A DNA stretch of 64,000 nt from Novosphingobium album (ex Hu et al. 2023) (GCF_022832385.1 NZ_JALHLE010000002.1:124001-188000), one strand, 5' to 3'. Positions 44,529 through 53,804 are shown, numbered from the stretch's first letter. Program-made: numbers and translations. Notes: generated by a model from the letters alone, not told the origin.

Positions 44529-45722
44529 TTAGAAGACCAGCGCCGCCCCTTCCACGCCTGCGATCACCCGCCCGGAATCGATGAGCGATTGCTCAGCCGT
44601 AAGGAAATGCGCGTTGCCCGCGCAAATGTCACGATAAGCCCGCTGCAACGGGTGGCCATTACGCAGGACCGTAGTGGTGCAAGCGGCATAGGCAGTCTGG
44701 GCGATGCGCATGGCTACAACGTAGATATGGCTTGCCGAAAGGCGGCCGTCGAGGCGCAGGTCCTCTGGCACATCCCCGGCACATGCCGCGTCATAGAGCT
44801 TGTCGAAAGTCACGCGCAGATAGGCTTCGGCAGCACGTGCGTCGGCTTCGGCAATCGCGATGTCGCGCTGGAACGTCATGGTCTCGCTCATCGTCGTGCC
44901 GTCAGGGCGACGGCGGCTCGCAGCATAGGCCATCCATTCCTCCAGCACACGCCGCGTGGCGCCGATGGCGAAGGCACCGTGCGACAGGCATGGCAGGGCC
45001 ATGAAACCCATGCGGTAGAGTGGCCCGCCGCGCCGCTGGACCGGCGCGCTGGTATTGTGGAAGAAGTCGGCGTGCAACACTTGGTCGTTCACGGCGAAAT
45101 CGTAGGAACCGGTGCCGCGCAGTCCCATCACATCCCAATTCCCGAGGAACGTCACCGTATTGCGCGGCGCAAGGCCGATCAGCATGACCGGCAAGCCTGC
45201 CGCGTTCATCACCGGCTTGCCGTCTTCGTGCAGGACGTATCCGCCCACGAGAAACTGCGCATGGGGGCTTCCCGAGCCGAAGGAATAGCGGCCGGAGATG
45301 CGATAGCCCTCGCCTTCGCGCACGGCCTTGCCAGTCGGTGCAGCCTGCCCCGCGGCGTGAACGTAGCGTCGCCCTTCGGGAAAGATCGCCGCCACCGCCC
45401 TGTCACCGAGATAGGCGCCCGCGACCGCTCCGCCTGTCATGACCGCATGGGCATACCACCCCGCTGAACCGTCCCAGTAGGAAAACTCTGCAATCACATC
45501 GATGATGTCGGACGGATGCGCTTCCGCCCCACCCACCTCGCGCGGCGCCATCATCGCGAAGACGCCCGCCTCGTCCATCAGCCGCACAATCGCGGGATCA
45601 AGTTCGTTCGCCGTCTCATGCGCCGTCGCGGCCGCATCGATCTGCGGTCCGAGCGCGCGGATGCGCTCGCGCCAGGTTTCCCCGGAGCGCAAAGACGCCG
45701 GTTCGGCCATCATGGTCGCCAT
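44529..45722 (-). CDS. acyl-CoA dehydrogenase-like flavoprotein (HsaA/HpaB type monooxygenase)
   Basis: This 397-residue protein has the acyl-CoA dehydrogenase fold. Regions such as GVFAMMAPREVGGAEAHP and LGNWDVMGLRGTGSYDFAV match the two-component flavin monooxygenase subgroup (HsaA, SgcC-like), which oxidises phenols with reduced flavin from a partner. No CoA-binding pattern distinctive of true dehydrogenases stands out, and the catalytic base was not identified. The ATG at MATMMAEPASL follows GGACAAGGACAGACC. A reductase partner is not adjacent. It follows a P450 gene by 14 bases. Confidence 0.83.
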   Translation of the reverse strand: MATMMAEPASLRSGETWRERIRALGPQIDAAATAHETANELDPAIVRLMDEAGVFAMMAPREVGGAEAHPSDIIDVIAEFSYWDGSAGWYAHAVMTGGAVAGAYLGDRAVAAIFPEGRRYVHAAGQAAPTGKAVREGEGYRISGRYSFGSGSPHAQFLVGGYVLHEDGKPVMNAAGLPVMLIGLAPRNTVTFLGNWDVMGLRGTGSYDFAVNDQVLHADFFHNTSAPVQRRGGPLYRMGFMALPCLSHGAFAIGATRRVLEEWMAYAASRRRPDGTTMSETMTFQRDIAIAEADARAAEAYLRVTFDKLYDAACAGDVPEDLRLDGRLSASHIYVVAMRIAQTAYAACTTTVLRNGHPLQRAYRDICAGNAHFLTAEQSLIDSGRVIAGVEGAALVF

Positions 45723-45736
45723 GGTCTGTCCTTGTC

Positions 45737-46957
45737 CTATGCGGGCGTGAATTCGATCGGCAGCCCCTTGATTCCCCAGACACCGGGAAACGGACGCCAG
45801 CCGGGGATGCCATCGGCATGGGGACGGCGCATGTGCTGCGCGATCAGGTGAATGCCCTCCTGCAACTGGGCCCGGGCAATGTATTGTCCGAGGCACATGT
45901 GCTTGCCCATGCCGAAAGCAACGTGCCGGTTTTCCGCGACAATTGGACGATCAGGGTCAAAGCGATCAGGGTCGGCGAACAGGTTCGGATCGTGCCCGGC
46001 AACGTTCAGATTGAAGAACAGGATAGTCCCGGCCGGAATGCGCACATCGCGGTATTCGATGTCCTTCGTGGTGACACGAAACGCGGAACTGGGATTGAAC
46101 ACCCGCAGCGTCTCCTCGACCACGCGGCGGCAATAGTCGAGGTCCTCGGCACAGCGCTCGTAGATCGCGGGATTGTCCACCATGAGGTGCATCATGTAGG
46201 TCAGCACGTTCTTCGACGTGTCGTAGCCGGCTACGAACAGGAAGATGATGAGGTCCGCCAGTTGCCGCTCGCTGACATCGCCCTCCGCTCCCGCCTCGAT
46301 CAGCATGTCCAGCAGGTCGGGTTCCTGCCCTTCTCGTGGCTTCGCGCGCCGCTGGGCGAAGAGGTCATGAGCGAACGCATCGAGATGCTCGAAAGCCGCA
46401 TCGAGCGCGGGCACACGCGACTTGTCCATGGAAAAGGCCAGGCCCATCGTTTCCATGGACGTGCGTAGTCCCGGTATGACCGAAAGCGGCGCCCCCACCA
46501 TCTGCGCGGTTACCGCGATGGGGTAGTAGGAGGCGAATTCCTCGAAATCAATCTTCTCGCGAGGCGCCCACTCAGCCAACAGGCGCTCCATCGTCTCGCG
46601 CATGACCGGGCGGAGCTGGTTCGCATAGCGGGGCGTGAACTTGCGCGCGAACGTATCGCGCAGGAACTTGTGCTCGCGGTCGGGCAATGCAATCATCTGC
46701 TCTTCGGCGAACCGGCCCCACGGCGAGCCGCGGCAGTCCATGATCTCCACGATCCCGTCGAAACTGGGCCGCAGCGCATCGTCGCGCACCATCAGGTCAC
46801 GAATGGCGTGCAGATCGAAGACTGCATAGCCCTCACTTGTCCGAGCAAGCCAAGGATGCTTCGCGCGGGCCCTTTCGAACTCCGGCCACGGATTTTCGGC
46901 AAATTCAGGTGCGCTCCATTCGAGAAAATGGAGATCAAGCGCGGCTACATCCTGCAT
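45737..46957 (-). CDS. cytochrome P450 (second, bacterial class I type)
   Basis: This 406-residue P450 has the classical haem loop VAFGMGKHMCLGQY with Cys355 and the usual Phe seven residues upstream, an I-helix FLFVAGYDTSKN, and the ExxR pair in VVEETLRVF. The ending FPGVWGIKGLPIEF is typical. It is not close to the CYP101-like gene at 40297. It leads into the acyl-CoA dehydrogenase-like gene, so the two are probably co-transcribed. No electron partners are nearby. Substrate unknown. Confidence 0.9.
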   Translation of the reverse strand: MQDVAALDLHFLEWSAPEFAENPWPEFERARAKHPWLARTSEGYAVFDLHAIRDLMVRDDALRPSFDGIVEIMDCRGSPWGRFAEEQMIALPDREHKFLRDTFARKFTPRYANQLRPVMRETMERLLAEWAPREKIDFEEFASYYPIAVTAQMVGAPLSVIPGLRTSMETMGLAFSMDKSRVPALDAAFEHLDAFAHDLFAQRRAKPREGQEPDLLDMLIEAGAEGDVSERQLADLIIFLFVAGYDTSKNVLTYMMHLMVDNPAIYERCAEDLDYCRRVVEETLRVFNPSSAFRVTTKDIEYRDVRIPAGTILFFNLNVAGHDPNLFADPDRFDPDRPIVAENRHVAFGMGKHMCLGQYIARAQLQEGIHLIAQHMRRPHADGIPGWRPFPGVWGIKGLPIEFTPA

Positions 46958-47088
46958 GACCCAGACCTCTCCCGCTTCGGCCTTTGTTGCAGGCCTAATG
47001 CGAGATGGACTGTATCATAGTAGCATGGCAGGCAAAGCGTCTGGACTGGAACGCATGACCGGCTCGTTATGCCTGAACAGGAAAAGAT

Positions 47089-47853
47089 CTATTCAGCTGC
47101 GTCGCGGATTTCCGCATCCATGTGATAATCGGGCAAAGCGTCCAGCGCCTGTCGCAGAGCCTCCCCCCAGCCAGTCGAGACAGACTGAAAATAAGGATCT
47201 GACGCATCGATACGGCGTTCATGAAACGGCGTAAAGTTGTCGCGCTCTATCACCAGAAGATCGAGCGGCAGACCCACCGAAAGATTGGCCTTCAGCGTCG
47301 AGTCGAACGAGACCGTCATCAGCTTGACCGCAGCCTCGAAAGACATCTCGCGCTCGTAGCCCCGGATCAGGATCGGGCGTCCGTACTTCGTCTCGCCAAT
47401 CTGGAAGAAGGGCGTGTCGAAACTTGCCTCGATGAAGTTGCCTTCCGGATAGATAAGGAACAGGCGTGGCTCCATTCCCTTGATCTGCCCGGCCACGATT
47501 ATGGTCGCACTGAACGTGCCGGCAGCAGCATCCTGCCCATTATCGCTGGCCCGGGCACTGATCGTGTCCTGGAGGAGGTTTCCCACCATCGTGGCGACCT
47601 GAAACATGGTTTCTGCATCGAGCAGCGAGTTATGCCGCTCCGACGGGGTCTTGTTACGCTCCTCAAGCTGGCTGATCACAGCCTGGGTCGTGGCCAGATT
47701 GCCCGCCGTCATCACCGCGATAATCCGCTCGCCCGGGATTTCCCAGTGATACATCTTGCGGAAGGTGGAAATGTTGTCGACGCCGGAATTGGTGCGGGTA
47801 TCGCTCATCAGAACGAGCCCGCGATCCAGCATCATGCCAACACAATACGTCAT
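47089..47853 (-). CDS. Anbu, proteasome-related peptidase
   Basis: This 254-residue Ntn hydrolase belongs to the Anbu (ancestral beta subunit) family. After methionine removal the new N-terminal threonine (MTYCVGM) would be the nucleophile; Asp18 in SDTRTN and Lys33 in FRKMYHW complete the proteasome-like set. An upstream in-frame start would bury this threonine and is rejected. Anbu forms rings of dimers; its substrates are not known. It is the last gene of a four-gene operon with transglutaminase, alpha-E and ATP-grasp proteins, a grouping recurrent in Proteobacteria. Confidence 0.93.
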   Translation of the reverse strand: MTYCVGMMLDRGLVLMSDTRTNSGVDNISTFRKMYHWEIPGERIIAVMTAGNLATTQAVISQLEERNKTPSERHNSLLDAETMFQVATMVGNLLQDTISARASDNGQDAAAGTFSATIIVAGQIKGMEPRLFLIYPEGNFIEASFDTPFFQIGETKYGRPILIRGYEREMSFEAAVKLMTVSFDSTLKANLSVGLPLDLLVIERDNFTPFHERRIDASDPYFQSVSTGWGEALRQALDALPDYHMDAEIRDAAE

Positions 47854-47915
47854 TACAAAACTTTGCCCCTGCGAACCCGAAACATAGTGCAACCGTCAGG
47901 CTGCGCCGCGTTCCG

Positions 47916-48782
47916 TCAGCCGCCCTGATTCTGTTGTTGCCCACCACTAGCAGACATTTGCTGCTGTTGCGTGCCTACCACCTTCTCATCGACCGACAAG
48001 TGGACATCGAGACGGGTTTCCCCGGCTCCCATGGCAATACCCGTAACCGGAGCTGCCTCGCTATAGTCACAACCCGTGGCTACGCGAATATACCGTTCGT
48101 CCGGGCAGATCTCGTTGGAGACATCGAACCCGACCCAGCCGAGCCCCGGCACGTAGGCCTCGGCCCAGCCGTGTCCCGCTTCCTGCTCGACCTTGCCGTC
48201 CATGCGCAGGTAGCCGCCGACATAGCGCATGGGAATGTCCAGCAGACGCCCGGCGCTGATGAAGATATGCGCGTGATCCTGGCATACGCCCTTCCCTGCC
48301 GCCAGGGCCTGCTCGGCTGTCGTCGAGGGATCGGTCGTGCCCGGCACATATTCGACTTGCTCGCCGATGCTGCGCGACAAAGCATGGAGAAAGTTCAGCG
48401 TATCGCCGCGATCAGCCTCGATCGAAGCGACCAGTTGCCGCACCCGGTTGCCGGCACGGGTCAGCGGCGTTGCGCGCAGGAAGCACCACAAGGGCATGTG
48501 ACCGGTGTGCATCCCGGTCACGCCATTGTTATCGATCGTCCGTACGATTCCGCGACAAGTGACGACGACCTCGGGCACACCAGGCTCGATCGACACAAGT
48601 TCTGTGTGGTTGTGATGCTGGTCGTCATACTCGGCCTCCGGCTTCGCTCCCGCGAGATCCATGTCCCATTCGAGCACTTCCTGCCCATGCGTCGGCTTGG
48701 GCTTGAGCCGCAGCCGCTGCAGGCCGTGCGAGACCTTTTCGGAAAAGCTGTAGCGCGTGGTGTGGGTAACGGTCAGGAGCAC
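47916..48782 (-). CDS. transglutaminase-like cysteine protease family protein with Gln-rich tail
   Basis: This 288-residue protein starts with GTG 12 bp after the alpha-E gene. The triad reads Cys167 (GKGVCQDHAH), His204 (GHGWAEAY) and Asp220 (GFDVSN). An N-terminal beta-rich region (residues 1-110) precedes the catalytic core. Within this operon type it is thought to cleave or form peptide or isopeptide bonds made by the ATP-grasp partner. The C-terminus is unusual: GTQQQQMSASGGQQQNQGG, a glutamine/glycine-rich tail that might itself be a transamidation target. Confidence 0.9.
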   Translation of the reverse strand: MLLTVTHTTRYSFSEKVSHGLQRLRLKPKPTHGQEVLEWDMDLAGAKPEAEYDDQHHNHTELVSIEPGVPEVVVTCRGIVRTIDNNGVTGMHTGHMPLWCFLRATPLTRAGNRVRQLVASIEADRGDTLNFLHALSRSIGEQVEYVPGTTDPSTTAEQALAAGKGVCQDHAHIFISAGRLLDIPMRYVGGYLRMDGKVEQEAGHGWAEAYVPGLGWVGFDVSNEICPDERYIRVATGCDYSEAAPVTGIAMGAGETRLDVHLSVDEKVVGTQQQQMSASGGQQQNQGG

Positions 48783-48793
48783 GTGTGCCGGTC

Positions 48794-49741
48794 CTATTCG
48801 ATAAAGCGGTAGTCGGCAGCAATGGCATTGCCGATTTCGACGGTCTTGCCGATGACGTCCTGCAGGAATTCGTGCAGCCCGCCCTCGAATATCTCGTCGA
48901 TCGAGATCTGATGCAGCCGGGCCCCGGCATCGCGCAGCAGTTCGTGCGCGGAGACCTCGTGCCCGTATTCCTTGGCAAGGCCCGCCATGTTGCTGCGGAT
49001 CTTCTCGTAGCAGAACACCAGACTGCGCGGGAACTGACCATCCAGGATCAGGAAGCGGGCGATTTCCTTCGGGTCCATCGAACCGGGATTGAGCCAGGTG
49101 AAGGCACGGTTGCCAGCGACCGAGCGCAGCAGCGTTTCCCACTGCACATTGTCGAGGCTCGATCCCACCCAGGCCACTGATGGCAGCAGCACGTAGTACT
49201 TCACGTCAAGGATACGCGCGGTGTTGTCGGCACGCTCGATGAACGTGCCGATGCGGGCGAAGTTGAACACCTCGTTGCGCAGCATCGTACCTTCCAGTGC
49301 ACCGCGGACCAGCATCGACTGGCGACGGACAGTAGTAAGCACTTCGCCCAGATTGCTCTCGCGCACAGGGCGGGACAGCAGATCGCGCAGAGTCATCCAC
49401 CCTTCGTTGGTGGCTTCCCATACCGAGTTGGTGATGCTGGTGCGTACCACCCGCGCATTTGTGCGGGCGTTTTCGACCATCTGCAGCACCGAGCCGGGAT
49501 TGTCCTTGTCGCGCAGCAGGTAGTTGAAGACCTGCGGCCCGCTGAAGTCATCGTGGGTCGCGCAATAGGCATCGACCTGGCCGGTCGTCGTCAGAACCGA
49601 CTTCCATTCCTCGTCGGCCGATTCCTTGTTTCCGCGCGTCAGGGCGAGATGGAACCCCACATCAATCAGGCGCGCGGTATTCTCCGCCCGCTCGAGGTAG
49701 CGGTTCATCCAGTAAACGCCGTTGGCAGCTCTTCCCAGCAT
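48794..49741 (-). CDS. alpha-E domain protein
   Basis: This 315-residue helical protein is the alpha-E (DUF403) member of the Anbu operon. Recurring glutamate and arginine rich helices such as YWMNRYLERAENTARLID and IGTFIERADNTARILD mark the family. Its biochemical role is unknown; it always accompanies the ATP-grasp and transglutaminase proteins and may be their scaffold. Its start overlaps the upstream ATP-grasp stop by one base, and the transglutaminase start follows after 11 bases. Confidence 0.9.
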   Translation of the reverse strand: MLGRAANGVYWMNRYLERAENTARLIDVGFHLALTRGNKESADEEWKSVLTTTGQVDAYCATHDDFSGPQVFNYLLRDKDNPGSVLQMVENARTNARVVRTSITNSVWEATNEGWMTLRDLLSRPVRESNLGEVLTTVRRQSMLVRGALEGTMLRNEVFNFARIGTFIERADNTARILDVKYYVLLPSVAWVGSSLDNVQWETLLRSVAGNRAFTWLNPGSMDPKEIARFLILDGQFPRSLVFCYEKIRSNMAGLAKEYGHEVSAHELLRDAGARLHQISIDEIFEGGLHEFLQDVIGKTVEIGNAIAADYRFIE

Positions 49742-51177
49742 TACTCGTCCAGTACCCAGGTATCCTTGGTGCCACCGCCCTGCGACGAATTGACCACCAG
49801 AGATCCTTTCTTGAGCGCCACGCGGGTGAGCCCGCCGGGCGTGATGTCGATGCCGTCGGGCGAAACCAGCACGAAGGGCCGGAGGTCGACGTGCCGCGGC
49901 GCCAGCCCCGCGTTCGTGAAGATCGGCACGGTCGACAGCGACAGTGTCGGCTGCGCGATGTAGTTTTCCGGCTTCGCCCGCAGCTTGGCCTCGAACGCGG
50001 CGATTTCCTTCTTCGAGGACGTCGGCCCGATCAACATGCCGTAGCCGCCCGAGCCATGGACTTCCTTGACCACCAGATCGGCAAGATTGTCCAGCACGTA
50101 GGCCAGCGCACCCGGTTCCGAGCAGCGCCAGGTCGGCACGTTGTTCAGGATCGGCTTCTCGCCAGTGTAGAACTCGACGATCTCCGGCATGTAGCTGTAG
50201 ATCGCCTTGTCGTCGGCAATGCCCGTGCCCGGCGCGTTGGCGATGGTGATGCCGCCCGCCCGGTAGACATCCATGATCCCGGCAACGCCCAGCACCGAAC
50301 TGGGATTGAACGTGAGCGGATCGAGATAGTCGTCGTCCACCCGGCGATAGATCACATCGATCGCCTTGTAGCCCGTGGTCGTTCGCATGGCGACGCGGCC
50401 GTCCACCACGCGCAGGTCGCTGCCCTCGACGAGCTCGGCACCCATCTGGTCAGCGAGGAAGGCGTGCTCGAAATAGGCCGAGTTATAGATGCCCGGCGTC
50501 AAGACCGCGACGACCGGTCGCTTGCCGCCCTTGTAGGCTGGCGGCGCGCAGGCCCGCAGCGAACGAGCAAGGCGGCGCGGATAATCCGACACGGGACGCA
50601 CCGGGATCTTGGTGAACAGTTCGGGGAACATCGCCATCATCGTCTCGCGGTTCTCGAGCATGTACGAGACCCCGGACGGCGTGCGGGCATTGTCCTCCAG
50701 CACCATGAATTCTTCGGGACCGGTGCGGACAAGATCGATGCCGACGATGTGGGTATAGACCCCGCCGGGCGGCGTGAAACCGATCATCTGCGTCAGGAAC
50801 GCTTCGTTGTTGCGCAACGCCTCCACCGGGAGACGGCCCGAGCGGATAATTTCCTGCCGGTGATAGAGGTCCTGCAGGAACGCGTTGAGCGCCCGCACCC
50901 GCTGCTCGATCCCCCGCGTCAGCTTTCGCCATTCGCGCGCGGTAATAATGCGCGGGATCATGTCGAACGGGATCAGCCGTTCTTCACCTGCTTCTTCACC
51001 GTAAACGTTGAATGTGATGCCAATGCGGCGGAAGAAGCGCTCAGCCTCTGCATCCTGCCGTTTCAGCCACGCCGTATCCTGAGAATTATACCATTCGCAG
51101 AAATCGGAATAGGCGGGACGAATTGATCCGTCCCCGTTGAGCATTTCGTCGAAATTCGTCGTGCTCGCAGCCGTCAT
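49741..51177 (-). CDS. circularly permuted ATP-grasp protein (COG2308)
   Basis: This 478-residue protein matches the circularly permuted type 2 ATP-grasp family (DUF404/DUF407). Recognisable segments are EFMVLEDNARTPSGVSYM, KEVHGSGGYGMLIGP and the C-terminal LRPFVLVSPDGIDITPGG. ATP-grasp enzymes ligate carboxylates to amines, so peptide-like bond synthesis is expected; the substrate is not known. It is the first gene of the Anbu operon, with a leader of about 150 bp upstream where no clear promoter was identified. Confidence 0.9.
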   Translation of the reverse strand: MTAASTTNFDEMLNGDGSIRPAYSDFCEWYNSQDTAWLKRQDAEAERFFRRIGITFNVYGEEAGEERLIPFDMIPRIITAREWRKLTRGIEQRVRALNAFLQDLYHRQEIIRSGRLPVEALRNNEAFLTQMIGFTPPGGVYTHIVGIDLVRTGPEEFMVLEDNARTPSGVSYMLENRETMMAMFPELFTKIPVRPVSDYPRRLARSLRACAPPAYKGGKRPVVAVLTPGIYNSAYFEHAFLADQMGAELVEGSDLRVVDGRVAMRTTTGYKAIDVIYRRVDDDYLDPLTFNPSSVLGVAGIMDVYRAGGITIANAPGTGIADDKAIYSYMPEIVEFYTGEKPILNNVPTWRCSEPGALAYVLDNLADLVVKEVHGSGGYGMLIGPTSSKKEIAAFEAKLRAKPENYIAQPTLSLSTVPIFTNAGLAPRHVDLRPFVLVSPDGIDITPGGLTRVALKKGSLVVNSSQGGGTKDTWVLDE

Positions 51178-51325
51178 TGTGACTCCCGTTTGTCCATGTG
51201 ATGCAACATGGAAAGAGACTTGCCAAGCGTTTACGCTGCACTTGCGAAAGAAAATTCAGACGCACAAACGCCGCAAAACCGGACCGATTCGCTCCAGATC
51301 GTCAACCCAGCCACGCACCGCTGGA

Positions 51326-51937
51326 CTAACCAAGCAACTGCCTGCTCTCCAGATCCGCTCGAAGCGCTTCTGCGCTTTGGAAATGGTGCACCTGCCAGCC
51401 CAGCGCGCGCGCCGAGGCGATGTTGGCGGCATTGTCATCGATGAACAGCATCGCAGCCGGTTCATGGCCGAAGCGGCTGGCCGCCAGGTTGAAGATGTGG
51501 GGATCGGGTTTCACCAGCTTCTCATCGCCCGAAACGACGATATCCCCGAACAGATCGAACAGCGGCTCTGTCGCGCGAAACTCCTGCCAGAACGAACTGG
51601 CAAAATTGGTGATGGCGAACAGAGGCACGTGCCGCCGCGCCAGTTCACGAACGATCTCATGACTGCCGGGGACGTTGCCGGGAATCGTTTCCAGAAAACG
51701 CGTTGCGTAAGCGTCGAGCAGATCGTCGTGACCGGGGAACTGCGCCTTGCGTTCTGCCACCATCTCGGCGAGGTCGCAGCCAGCGTCATGCCGGAAATGC
51801 CACTCCTCGGTGACGACGGTGCTGCAGAACCAGTCAAGCCGCTCAGGATCATCGATGAGCTTTGCGAACAGGCTGCGCATGTCCCACTGGACAAGCACCC
51901 GGCCTACGTCGAAAACAACAGCATCTATGGCAGACAT
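51326..51937 (-). CDS. HAD superfamily hydrolase
   Basis: This 203-residue protein has the HAD motif I VVFDVGRVLVQWD, motif III lysine in DEKLVKPDPHIF, and motif IV FIDDNAANIASAR. The cap is the small helical type of subfamily IA, like haloacid dehalogenase-type phosphatases and YihX. Activity is probably on small phosphate esters. It starts right after the bL36 terminator and lies upstream of the Anbu operon on the same strand but separated by about 150 bp, so co-transcription is doubtful. Confidence 0.88.
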   Translation of the reverse strand: MSAIDAVVFDVGRVLVQWDMRSLFAKLIDDPERLDWFCSTVVTEEWHFRHDAGCDLAEMVAERKAQFPGHDDLLDAYATRFLETIPGNVPGSHEIVRELARRHVPLFAITNFASSFWQEFRATEPLFDLFGDIVVSGDEKLVKPDPHIFNLAASRFGHEPAAMLFIDDNAANIASARALGWQVHHFQSAEALRADLESRQLLG

Positions 51938-51944
51938 GACAAGA

Positions 51945-51963
51945 CCCCCGCGAATGGCGGGGG
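51945..51963 (-). terminator. hairpin downstream of rpmJ
   Basis: CCCCCGC and GCGGGGG, with a GAATG loop, form a stem read on the minus strand after rpmJ. The following bases TCTTGTC are a weak T-rich tail. It lies just ahead of the HAD gene start. Confidence 0.6.
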
Positions 51964-52033
51964 CCTCATACCGTCAACACAATAGCCCGTCCGCCTGTGA
52001 TCCCCGCCCTGCGGAGGGGATGGGCGAAACGAA

Positions 52034-52159
52034 TCAGCCCTGGCGGGCCTTGAAACGGCGATTGGTCTTGTTGATGACGTAAGTGCGGCCACGGCGGCGG
52101 ATCACGCGGTTGTCCCGGTGACGGCCCTTGAGCGACTTGAGGCTGTTGCGAATCTTCAT
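52034..52159 (-). CDS. rpmJ: 50S ribosomal protein bL36, cysteine-free (C-minus) type
   Basis: A 41-codon gene encodes [15 protein letters not shown] followed by a basic middle and the end [10 protein letters not shown]. It aligns with bL36 of the YkgO/RpmJ2 type but has none of the four zinc-ligating residues. Such paralogues do not need zinc and in some bacteria replace the zinc form during zinc starvation; in others they are the only copy. It was found by reading the minus strand and is short enough to be missed. Confidence 0.93.
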   Translation of the reverse strand: MKIRNSLKSLKGRHRDNRVIRRRGRTYVINKTNRRFKARQG

Positions 52160-52356
52160 CGTGTGTCTCGTCTGTCTGGGCGGTTACCGACCGCCGGAAA
52201 TTCGAAGTGGCGCCGTTAGTGGCAGCGGCCTCCAAAGTCAAGCACGACACGCCCGGCCCCATGCCTTGCTCCTCCATTCATCTGCTGGCAATCGGCCTGG
52301 TCACACAAGGATCATACGGGCGCGACCCCACCGATTTCGGATAAACGATACCAGTT

Positions 52357-53121
52357 ATGTCAAAGCTCAAAGGCGCGGCCTTCACCGCGAGCGTTGCCGC
52401 CATGCTGCTGACCTCTCCTCCGGCTCAGGCCCAGCACGCGCCTTGGGGGCCAGGCTGGGGATCGCCCGGCTGGGGATCTCAGGGCTGGGATGGCCCGGTG
52501 GATGCGCGGATGCTGCGCAACCACAGCCGCGATTCGCGCGAAGGCCGCGTGCAGGTCAGCCGCTTCGTCACCGCCGCGCCCGCAGCGCAAGAACTCGGAC
52601 ACGGCGCTATCACCGTGGAATCCGAATCAGGCGACGGTCCCTGGATCGGACAGACCGAGCGCGCGGCCTATGAGGCGGCGATCGTCGACGCACTGGTCGG
52701 CGCGGGCTATGACACCCGTCAGCCAGGCCATCAGGACGCGCAAGTGGCCAAGCTGCAGATCAGCCGCCAGGTGCTTGTTCCCGCCGAAACCAAACGAAGC
52801 CCGGTCAGCGGCAGCGCGGCCGTTTCGGTGGGGTCGCATGGATATTCTGGCTATGGCCTTGCCGTGAATGTGGATCTGACCAAGCCCCTCCCCGCACTCG
52901 TGTCGACCCGGCTCGACGCCCGTATTCTAGACAAGGCGAGCGGTCAGGTGCTGTGGGAGGGCTACGCAACGGTCGCGACCTACGAAGGTGACGACGACTG
53001 GAACGAAGGCAGGATCGCCACCAAGCTCGCCCTGGCCCTGTTTGACAACTTCCCCAAGGCCGAAGCGATCGTCCCGGCCGGTCAGCCCTCCCCCATCGCC
53101 GACGCCGAACCGCCCCGGTGA
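52357..53121 (+). CDS. exported DUF4136-like protein
   Basis: This 254-residue protein has a signal peptide ([18 protein letters not shown]...AQAQ) and a Gly/Trp/Pro-rich spacer ([17 protein letters not shown]). The remainder resembles DUF4136: [20 protein letters not shown], followed by strands with [12 protein letters not shown] and [13 protein letters not shown]. The function of the family is unknown; members are periplasmic or lipid-anchored. It is followed by a paralogue 60 bp downstream and by an M14 peptidase. Confidence 0.75.
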   Translation: MSKLKGAAFTASVAAMLLTSPPAQAQHAPWGPGWGSPGWGSQGWDGPVDARMLRNHSRDSREGRVQVSRFVTAAPAAQELGHGAITVESESGDGPWIGQTERAAYEAAIVDALVGAGYDTRQPGHQDAQVAKLQISRQVLVPAETKRSPVSGSAAVSVGSHGYSGYGLAVNVDLTKPLPALVSTRLDARILDKASGQVLWEGYATVATYEGDDDWNEGRIATKLALALFDNFPKAEAIVPAGQPSPIADAEPPR

Positions 53122-53180
53122 CTTTCCTTGCATCCCCGGCCAGGGCGCGGCAAACCGGCGCCAGGAGGCTGGAGGATGCC

Positions 53181-53804
53181 ATGAAACAGTTCCGTTCTGC
53201 CCACCGGCCCGGCCCGTTGACCGGCGCCCTCGTGCTTGCCGCCAGCTTAGCGCTTTCGGGCTGTGTTGCGCCGGTAGGCCCCGTCGAAGTCTCCCGCTTT
53301 CACGCCGCCGACACCTCACCGCTCGGGCACGGCACGATCCGCGTGGAGCCCGCGCAGGGTCAGCTAGACGATATGGAATTCCGCGCTTACGCCGGTGCCG
53401 TAACGCGGGAACTGGCGAAGCTGGGCTATACGCAGCCTCTGTCTGGAGAAGACCCCGGCAACCAGGTGGCGGTACTCAGTCTGAAACGGCAGCGCTACCA
53501 GCCGCAACGCAATGCCAATCCGGTATCGGTCGGCGTTGGCGGCGCCACGGGCAGCTATGGTTCGGGGGTCGGCGTAGGAATTGGTATCGATCTGTCCGGT
53601 CCGCCGCCCGAACAGGTCGAAACAAGGCTCGCCGTTACCATCCAGGACCGCGCCAGCGGCAGGCACTTGTGGGAAGGCCGCGCCGCCTTCACCGTGCCCG
53701 CCAGTTCGCCAATGGCGCAAACTTCACTGGGAGCCGCAAAAATGGCGGAAGCGCTGTTCAAGGGGTTTCCGGGGCAGTCCGGCGAAACTATCCTGGTGAA
53801 ATGA
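53181..53804 (+). CDS. DUF4136 lipoprotein, paralogue of the preceding gene
   Basis: This 207-residue lipoprotein has lipobox SGC in [16 protein letters not shown]. The mature part carries [20 protein letters not shown] and [15 protein letters not shown], parallel to segments of the upstream gene, so the two look like tandem duplicates that have diverged. The ATG follows CTGGAGGATGCC. Its stop overlaps the M14 peptidase start (ATGA), so translation is coupled. Confidence 0.82.
   Translation: MKQFRSAHRPGPLTGALVLAASLALSGCVAPVGPVEVSRFHAADTSPLGHGTIRVEPAQGQLDDMEFRAYAGAVTRELAKLGYTQPLSGEDPGNQVAVLSLKRQRYQPQRNANPVSVGVGGATGSYGSGVGVGIGIDLSGPPPEQVETRLAVTIQDRASGRHLWEGRAAFTVPASSPMAQTSLGAAKMAEALFKGFPGQSGETILVK

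Noticed and set aside
38850..46957. Secondary-metabolite biosynthetic cluster
   Set aside because: P450s and SnoaL proteins occur there too, but there is no polyketide, peptide or terpene synthase; a catabolic role fits better.
49891..51126. Plus-strand frame of 411 codons opposite the ATP-grasp gene
   Set aside because: It lies inside a well-conserved operon gene and shows a shadow composition.
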